This document shows, piece by piece, positions 31,023 through 36,137 of a stretch of DNA of 36,137 bases. The stretch's first letter is position 1. Each line of letters opens with the position of its first letter. The DNA comes from CAYRLW01 sp964425215 (GTDB taxonomy: Bacteria; Spirochaetota; Spirochaetia; Treponematales; Breznakiellaceae). Location: NCBI GenBank assembly GCA_964425215.1, contig CAYRLW010000041.1, positions 1-36,137 on the forward strand, read 5' to 3'. A program made the translations under genes and the position numbers. The notes under the pieces are model-generated. The model was given only the letters and a program-made list of their open reading frames with translations. It ran no database searches and had not been told where the DNA came from.

Positions 31023-31928
31023 CTACGCGGAAATTCCCAGGGCTTCCTTTAAAAGCCAACCCACGAGGAACGAAAAAGCCGCGACCCCCAGACTAATGAT
31101 CGTCATTTCTAAAAATCGCCGTTTAAAATTTAAATCCTTGGCCACGGAAATATAATAGTTGAAAAGGAAAATGATGGTAACCACGATGATAAGCGTAATG
31201 GTCAAGCTGATAAATTTATGGGGAATAAGCAAAAACGGTAGGATCATCAGCGTAACGGTTATAATGTACGCCACACCGGTATACAGAGCCGACTTGGAAG
31301 CCCGGGGATCCCCCTCGGCTTTAGAGGATAGATAGTCCGACGCGGCCATAGAAAAGGCGGCGGAGATACCCGTCACAAGACCCGCCAGGGAGATGATTTT
31401 GGTATCCCCTAGGGCCAGGGTAAATCCGGCCAACGCACCGGTCAGTTCTACCAGCGCGTCGTTCAGCCCTAAAACGATGGATCCCACGTATTGGAGCAGT
31501 TCCTCGTCCAACAGGGCCAAAAGCTCCCGTTCGTGGGCCGCTTCGTCCTGACTAATAGCCCGGGATTCGGGGTACGCCGATTCTAGAAGGGCGTACTTCT
31601 TAGAGGCCGTCCCCTCGTTTTTTTCCATCCGCTTTAAAACAAAGGTTAGGCCCAATAACCGGGCCAAAAGGACGGTTCGCCAAACCTTAAAGCCCCGGGG
31701 CTTCACGTCCTGACCGGTTTTAGTTTTCCAATACTCCGAATGCCGCCGTTCCGTCTCCCCGATAGAACGAAGTACCTGGGCGTTCTTCGGATCCCGGCTC
31801 AATTCGGATAGACGGGTGTATATATGGTACTCGGTTATCTCATTTTTCTGCGCTTCCAGAATAATTTTTGATAATTCCCGTTCCGATGGTTTTTGACCCC
31901 GTTGGTCTCGATTCGAATTCGATGCCAT
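31023..31928 (-). CDS. Ferritin-like/CCC1 (VIT1) fusion membrane iron or manganese transporter
   Basis: A 301-residue protein in two parts. Residues 15-145 are a ferritin-like four-helix domain with metal-binding acidic and histidine residues in EAQKNEITEYHIYTRL, IGETERRHSEYW and DEAAHERELLALLDEEL. Residues 148-300 are a CCC1/VIT1 transporter domain with about five membrane helices (GSIVLGLNDALVELTGALAGFTLALG; GLVTGISAAFSMAASDYLSSKAEGDP; three more to the C-terminus). The same order is seen in MbfA-type proteins that export iron or manganese and protect from peroxide. It lies between the adenosine-kinase-family gene and sufC, supporting a role in iron handling next to Fe-S assembly. A GAGGGGG ribosome binding site is present. 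Confidence 0.88.
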   Translation of the reverse strand: MASNSNRDQRGQKPSERELSKIILEAQKNEITEYHIYTRLSELSRDPKNAQVLRSIGETERRHSEYWKTKTGQDVKPRGFKVWRTVLLARLLGLTFVLKRMEKNEGTASKKYALLESAYPESRAISQDEAAHERELLALLDEELLQYVGSIVLGLNDALVELTGALAGFTLALGDTKIISLAGLVTGISAAFSMAASDYLSSKAEGDPRASKSALYTGVAYIITVTLMILPFLLIPHKFISLTITLIIVVTIIFLFNYYISVAKDLNFKRRFLEMTIISLGVAAFSFLVGWLLKEALGISA

Positions 31929-31998
31929 TTCAGCGCCCCCTCGGCGTTATCCCCAGCCTTCGTTTTTATGGGAACCTCTGCCTTGTACAGCCCCCGGT

Positions 31999-32490
31999 CT
32001 ACGCGAATTTGTACCCAAAACGCCGCAACAGTCCCTTCCGTTCGGCCTTTTCCGCCGGCCCCTCGACTCCCTTGGGCGGTTCCCCATCGATGACCCCCAT
32101 AATACCCCGACCTTGGGACGTACGGGCCACCACTACCTGCACGGGGTTGGCGGTGGCGCAAAAAATTCCGCAAACTTCGGGACACGCCTTAATGCGATCC
32201 AATACGTTGATGGGGAAAATATTCCCTAGGATAAGGTAAAAGGTATGTCCCGCCCCCACCGCCAGGGCGCAGTCCTGGGCCGCCTTCATAAGGTCCCCGT
32301 TGGTACCCTCCGTCCGAACCAGGCAGGGCCCCGAAGCTTCGTTAAAAGCCAACCCGTACTGTACCCCCGGTACCGAGGCGGCCATAATTTCCGCCAGGTC
32401 TTCTACGGTTTTGATAAAATGACTTTGCCCGACGATGATGTTCGCCCCCTCGGGAAACGATAGGGGGACAAGCTCAAACTGAATATCCAT
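31999..32490 (-). CDS. Adenosine-specific kinase family protein
   Basis: A 163-residue cytoplasmic protein of the small family named for an adenosine-binding archaeal structure: MDIQFELVPLSFPEGANIIVGQSHFIKTVEDLAE, the nucleotide-facing GVQYGLAFNEASGPCLVRTEGTN, LAVGAGHTFYLILGNIFPINVLDRIK, VCGIFCATANPVQVVVARTSQGRGIMGVIDG, and a short charged tail. The kinase activity is assigned by family name and is not well proven. GGAGGAG lies at ideal spacing before the ATG. It is 13 bases downstream of pheT, so almost certainly co-transcribed with the synthetase genes; the reason for that pairing is unknown. Confidence 0.85.
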   Translation of the reverse strand: MDIQFELVPLSFPEGANIIVGQSHFIKTVEDLAEIMAASVPGVQYGLAFNEASGPCLVRTEGTNGDLMKAAQDCALAVGAGHTFYLILGNIFPINVLDRIKACPEVCGIFCATANPVQVVVARTSQGRGIMGVIDGEPPKGVEGPAEKAERKGLLRRFGYKFA

Positions 32491-32503
32491 ATACGCTCCT
32501 CCT

Positions 32504-34342
32504 TTACAACAGGGCCTCTAAATCCACTTCGCAGGCGGAACAGGGAACCGTAAGCCCCCAATTTTCCAGTACCTGGGGGTGCAATTCCCCAAAAACCCCG
32601 ATTCCCTTTCCCTGGAACAGGATTTCCGCACACCGGCCGCTAATGAACCGGGGGTCCTCCATTTCCCGAACCTCGTAGTCCCGGGAAAGGTAGTAAAACA
32701 GGGCCTGTAGCTGACTTGAGAGGGTGTTAAAATTCGCGTCCGGTGAAGCGTGGAGAAACCCCAAATTCTGCCGGGTTTTGACCCCGTAATTCTCCGTTTC
32801 ATCCCGATACGCCACCTTGCCCACCTCAAAAATTCGGTGGGGAAACACCGCGTTGGCAGAAATGGATTCGGACATCAGCAGGGAAGCCAGAATCGAATCC
32901 CGCAGGTATTCGTAATTTTCCGACATGGGATTGCTAATCCGTACCGCGGTGGAACCATCCCGACGCATACGGTCCACAAAATCCCTACGGGAACCCAGGT
33001 AGTTGTAAATCATCTCCTGGAAGGAAAGGCCCACCATAATTTCCTTCACCTTTCGGCTAAAAAGGGTAATCGGCGTCAGCCGGCCGATGGTAAAGTCCCG
33101 GGGCTTTAGGGGACTAAAGGAAGCCAAGGTCCGGCCGATCATCACATCCTCCACCACGTCCGCCGCGTGGAGAAAATCGTTCCGATACTCCGGAGGGTAC
33201 ACCCAAACGCCGGCAACCTTCTCGGCGGTTCCGGTTTCGCTGTCCACCGCTTCTTCCGCCTCGCACCCCATCCGCCGTAAAGCCGCCACGCATTCGGACC
33301 CCGTCAAAGCCTGGCCCAGGAACTTTTCTACCCGGCGCAGGGAACAGAAGGTGGGCTTTTGAAAATAATAGGGAAAGGTGATAGTCCGTCCAAAGGGGGT
33401 ATCGTAAGGATATTCCACCGTAACCGGTACTACCCGGTACCCCGCGTCGGCAAAATCGCAGGCCACCATGCTCACCGCCAGGGTTAGGGTTTCCATATCC
33501 GTACCCGTCATTTCCACAAAAAGTTCCGTATCCCCCACCTGAACCGCCCCGATCCGGGCGCTGTTAATGACCGGCGGGTACGATAGGGTTTCGCCGTTGT
33601 CGTCGGTAATGTAGGGATACCGGGGAAAATCGGCGACGATATATCCGTATTCCTGCCCCTTGGGGTGCTGTTGGTTGATTTCCCGAAGGGAAAGGGGCGT
33701 TTCCATGCCCAGGGGGATAAACTTCGTCCTGTCCGGGTCCGCCGCCGTGTAGTGGACGGGCCAATGGATAAGGGCGGTCCGATACACCCCCATGGCGATG
33801 GAACGGCGCTTCCGGCCAAAGTTCCAACAGAGTTTTTCCTGGGTTTGAATCACATCCTTTAATTGCGCGTCGTCGATAGCCTTTCCCGACACCACAAAGG
33901 CGGCGATATAGGGCCGAATCTCCCGAAGCTGGGGGTCCACCACCACCCGGTAGGGGGAATCCTTCGCCCCTTCCTTCGCAGAAGTGCCGCGAGTCGCCCC
34001 GGAATCAGGACCAGCGGACGCTTTACCCATAGACACGTTACCAACCGGACCACCAGCCCGCATCGACGTTTCGGATCGGGTAAAAAAGGGATACTCCGGC
34101 CGTTTACCCCCCGAATGGATCCGTAACTGCCGGGCTACCCCAGCGGTGGACCACAGATCCGGTCGATTCGTATCGTTTAACTCTATTTTAAGGACCCGTT
34201 CCGACTCCGGAAGACTTTTGTCCGAATCCTCGTCCAATTCCGCCTTGGCGCAGGTTAGGACCTCTTCAAACTCGTCCCGGGTGTTCCAGCGGCGGCCCAC
34301 CAGGGAATAAAAAAGCTGTTCGTTTACTTCAATTTTGGGCAT
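32504..34342 (-). CDS. pheT: Phenylalanyl-tRNA synthetase beta subunit, archaeal/eukaryotic type
   Basis: A 612-residue beta subunit that lacks the N-terminal tRNA-binding and C-terminal anticodon-binding domains of the ordinary bacterial subunit (about 800 residues), as in archaeal and spirochaete enzymes. It starts MPKIEVNEQLFYSLVGRRW, includes the B1-like ELNDTNRPDLWSTAGVARQL (54-73), the B3/4 editing region around 210-330 (NFGRKRRSIAMGVY; TPLSLREINQQHPKGQEYGYI; YPYITDDNGETLSYPPVINS) and the C-terminal pseudo-catalytic domain (KVKEIMVGLSFQEMIYNYL; RISNPMSENYEYLRDSILASLL; IGVFGELHPQVLENWGL). Together with PheS it charges tRNA-Phe. Residues 90-129 form an unusual Gly/Ser/Ala-rich insertion (finding at 33956-34075). 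It is 18 bases downstream of pheS. Confidence 0.94.
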   Translation of the reverse strand: MPKIEVNEQLFYSLVGRRWNTRDEFEEVLTCAKAELDEDSDKSLPESERVLKIELNDTNRPDLWSTAGVARQLRIHSGGKRPEYPFFTRSETSMRAGGPVGNVSMGKASAGPDSGATRGTSAKEGAKDSPYRVVVDPQLREIRPYIAAFVVSGKAIDDAQLKDVIQTQEKLCWNFGRKRRSIAMGVYRTALIHWPVHYTAADPDRTKFIPLGMETPLSLREINQQHPKGQEYGYIVADFPRYPYITDDNGETLSYPPVINSARIGAVQVGDTELFVEMTGTDMETLTLAVSMVACDFADAGYRVVPVTVEYPYDTPFGRTITFPYYFQKPTFCSLRRVEKFLGQALTGSECVAALRRMGCEAEEAVDSETGTAEKVAGVWVYPPEYRNDFLHAADVVEDVMIGRTLASFSPLKPRDFTIGRLTPITLFSRKVKEIMVGLSFQEMIYNYLGSRRDFVDRMRRDGSTAVRISNPMSENYEYLRDSILASLLMSESISANAVFPHRIFEVGKVAYRDETENYGVKTRQNLGFLHASPDANFNTLSSQLQALFYYLSRDYEVREMEDPRFISGRCAEILFQGKGIGVFGELHPQVLENWGLTVPCSACEVDLEALL

Positions 34343-34360
34343 ACACTTCTCTCCAAAGGA

Positions 34361-35962
34361 TTATCGAGCCGCTTCGTTGGCCCGGCGCAGACGAACGTTT
34401 TCGATATCGTAGCTAAAAAGTTCCCGCAGGTCGTTAAGCCCCAGGGCCATTAGGGCCATACGATCGATGCCGATACCCCACGCCGCCACCGGAACGTCGA
34501 CACCCAGAGCCTTGGTAACCTCGGGTCGGAAGATACCGGACCCGCCCAGTTCGAACCATCCAAGCACGGGATGTTTAATGTGTACCTCCACCGAGGGCTC
34601 CGTAAAGGGGAAATAACCGGGAACGTACTTTACTTCCTTCGCCCCCGCCACTTCCCGGGCAAACATTTCCAGGAACCCCAAAAGGGTCCGGAGGTTTACC
34701 TCCTCCCCCAACACGATTCCCTCGGTTTGATAGAAATCCGAAAGATGGGTCGCGTCCACCCGGTCGTACCGGAAACAACGGGCAATCCCAAAGTATTTAC
34801 CCGGTATTTTCGCTGTCGGAAGCTGACGGGCCGACAGGACCGTCCCCTGACTGCGGAGAATAAGCCTCTTGGTAAACTCCCGGTCAAAGGTATAGTTCCA
34901 GCCCCGGCTCCCCGTATCCCCTCCGTTTTCGTGGGCCGCCGCCACCCGGGAAAGCCAAGGTTCCTCGATAGACCGGGCCTTGGTAGGCTCGGCAACGTAA
35001 TATACGTCGTGAATATCCCGGGCCGAATGGAACTGGGGCATAAAGAGAGCGTCGGAATTCCAAAATTCCGTCTCCACCAGGGAACCGTCGAACTCCTCAA
35101 AACCCAGGGATACCAGCTTGTCCTTCACATCCTCTAAAAATTTGGCGTAGGGGTTCGATCGGCCGATGAGCAGGCGGCTCGGAGGAACGTGGACGTTATA
35201 AGCCCTAAATTGAGCTCCCTTCCAGGTCCCCTGGGAAAGCATTTCCGCCGTCAGGGTGCCTATCTCATCACCCGTAATCCCCGCCGCCTCCAGAGCTTCC
35301 GCCACGGCGGCGCTCTCGCCGGATAGGGCGTAGACCACGGTTTCCCGCTCCACAATACGGAAGGCTGCGTCGGCGGCTCCGCGTTTTTTCGCTATCCCCG
35401 CCATGGCAACCCGTTCCGCTTCGTCCAGGGCCTCTTCCGCCAGAACGTTACCCTCCGCCGCGGCGGCCTTTTCCAGCAGACCCCGAACCACCGATAACTT
35501 TTGGGCTCCCTCTCCCCGCGCCGGGAGGCCGTTTTCCATCAGCTCCGCCGCGGCGGCCAGGGCAACCCGTTTCGCCCCGTCCATTACCACCAGACCAACC
35601 TTGGAAAGGGCCCCAAAGGCGCTTCCCACGTCCTTATTTTCAATTCCCAGGGCCTCGGCGATCTCGGGAAGCCGCAGGGCCTCTTTTTTATTTAAAAGCC
35701 GAAGCAGACGTTCCTCCGGGGTACCCTCGACCTTCCATTGGTGCCCCAAATCGGTAAGTTCGTAAAACAACCTGGTTTCCCGGCGAAGCTCTGTCACCAA
35801 ACCCTTACCCGCCAGCCACGACAGGGCCTGGTTCCCATTTCCGGGCTTAAACCCTAGCTCAGCCTCGACCCTTTCAATCGTCAGCTCATCGGAACGGCCA
35901 TACCGCCGAATAATCCGCACCTCCAGGGGGTGCAAATTCTTGACCATAGTTTGAATATCCAT
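34361..35962 (-). CDS. pheS: Phenylalanyl-tRNA synthetase alpha subunit, archaeal/eukaryotic type
   Basis: A 533-residue class II synthetase catalytic subunit. The ATG at 35962 has GGGAG 6 bases upstream; the frame extends four codons to a GTG that is part of that site. The long N-terminal region (about 1-230) holds winged-helix domains (LTIERVEAELGFKPGNGNQALSWL and LLRLLNKKEALRLPEIAEALGI), typical of archaeal/eukaryotic PheS and absent from the short bacterial form. The catalytic core has motif 2, FGIARCFRYDRVDATHLSDFYQTEG, and motif 3, AWGIGIDRMALMALGLNDLRELF, near the C-terminus. It activates phenylalanine and transfers it to tRNA-Phe together with PheT. It is the first gene of the train; a weak promoter candidate lies at 36026-36055. 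Confidence 0.95.
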   Translation of the reverse strand: MDIQTMVKNLHPLEVRIIRRYGRSDELTIERVEAELGFKPGNGNQALSWLAGKGLVTELRRETRLFYELTDLGHQWKVEGTPEERLLRLLNKKEALRLPEIAEALGIENKDVGSAFGALSKVGLVVMDGAKRVALAAAAELMENGLPARGEGAQKLSVVRGLLEKAAAAEGNVLAEEALDEAERVAMAGIAKKRGAADAAFRIVERETVVYALSGESAAVAEALEAAGITGDEIGTLTAEMLSQGTWKGAQFRAYNVHVPPSRLLIGRSNPYAKFLEDVKDKLVSLGFEEFDGSLVETEFWNSDALFMPQFHSARDIHDVYYVAEPTKARSIEEPWLSRVAAAHENGGDTGSRGWNYTFDREFTKRLILRSQGTVLSARQLPTAKIPGKYFGIARCFRYDRVDATHLSDFYQTEGIVLGEEVNLRTLLGFLEMFAREVAGAKEVKYVPGYFPFTEPSVEVHIKHPVLGWFELGGSGIFRPEVTKALGVDVPVAAWGIGIDRMALMALGLNDLRELFSYDIENVRLRRANEAAR

Positions 35963-36025
35963 GAAAGCTCCCACCGTACAACCCTAAGGCTTATCGTATG
36001 ACTTTTCGGTAGCCATAAATTACCC

Positions 36026-36055
36026 TATATACCGCTTCATGTAAATAAGGGCCAA
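36026..36055 (-). promoter_or_regulatory. Weak promoter candidate for pheST
   Basis: On the minus strand TTGGCC (36050-36055) and TATATA (36026-36031) are separated by 18 bases, each 4 of 6 to consensus. TTTACA-17-TAATTT in the same region is an alternative. Confidence 0.35.
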
Positions 36056-36067
36056 AAAAGACGATAC

Positions 36068-36112
36068 AAGAGGTATTTGCAAAAGTCTGTTACTTTTGCA
36101 AACACCTCTTGC
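36068..36112. terminator. Long inverted repeat, probable bidirectional terminator
   Basis: Arms of 20 bases, starting CAAGAGGT (36068-36087) and ending ACCTCTTG (36093-36112), pair with a single mismatch around a 5-base loop. T runs follow on both sides: TATTTTT after the plus-strand arm and TCTTTTTT after the minus-strand arm. It separates pheST from whatever lies beyond the window. Confidence 0.65.
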
Positions 36113-36137
36113 AGTATTTTTGCAATTTAAATATAAA

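Noticed and set aside
1..36137. tRNA or rRNA genes
   Set aside because: No cloverleaf-like T-loop/acceptor pairing or rRNA signature was seen; apparent GGTTCGAA-like strings lie in coding sequence.

Overview
The window looks like chromosome from a free-living or gut-associated spirochaete close to Treponema; the species is not determined. The signs are an archaeal/eukaryotic-type phenylalanyl-tRNA synthetase (as known from spirochaetes), ABC solute-binding proteins with a Treponema-like mature N-terminus (FANGQKE), many carbohydrate ABC transporters and LacI/GntR regulators, and a SufC-SufB-only iron-sulfur pair. Base composition is roughly balanced, apart from a strikingly AT-rich island at about 2640-3340. 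I found no rRNA, tRNA or CRISPR array, and no stretch over 300 bases lacks a gene or element.

1-2393: the start of a sugar-binding lipoprotein/solute-binding gene (-) with a clear promoter and a 27-bp perfect palindromic operator, a CBM9-like protein (+), and a LacI regulator (-) that is the best candidate to bind the operator.

2459-10661: an L-pentulose region broken up by one repeat family. An L-xylulokinase-like gene and an L-ribulose-5-phosphate 3-epimerase gene (ulaE/sgbU type) lie on the minus strand with a LacI regulator, and a ribulokinase-like FGGY kinase lies divergently on the plus strand. Eight copies of a 19-bp quasi-palindrome (consensus TAGTTCAACGAAGGTTGAG) occur as four inverted pairs. 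One pair encloses an IS1/IS1595-like transposase gene (7533-8821), one encloses a VapC/PIN toxin-antitoxin module plus a large attC-like hairpin (2459-3438), and two enclose only about 110 bp (5837-5945 and 10548-10661). I read this as an insertion sequence with non-autonomous relatives, one of which carries a toxin-antitoxin cargo.

10667-22577: a mannoside-utilisation operon on the minus strand: GntR/LacI-chimera regulator, solute-binding protein, intra-operon terminator, two permeases, two different GH38 alpha-mannosidases, and a lipoprotein of unknown function. Neither mannosidase has a signal peptide, so mannosides are probably imported and cut inside the cell.

22650-27060: cardiolipin synthase (-), a membrane diguanylate cyclase (+), and an MFS transporter (-).

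27145-35962: a minus-strand gene train: pheS, pheT, adenosine-specific kinase family protein, ferritin-like/CCC1 fusion, then sufC, sufB, a NarL-type histidine kinase and its response regulator. The last four have their own sigma70-like promoter with a perfect 14-bp palindrome upstream, and sufB overlaps the kinase as TAATG. This suggests a two-component system translationally tied to a minimal Fe-S assembly machine. The response regulator carries an unusual hexapeptide-repeat insertion in its receiver domain.
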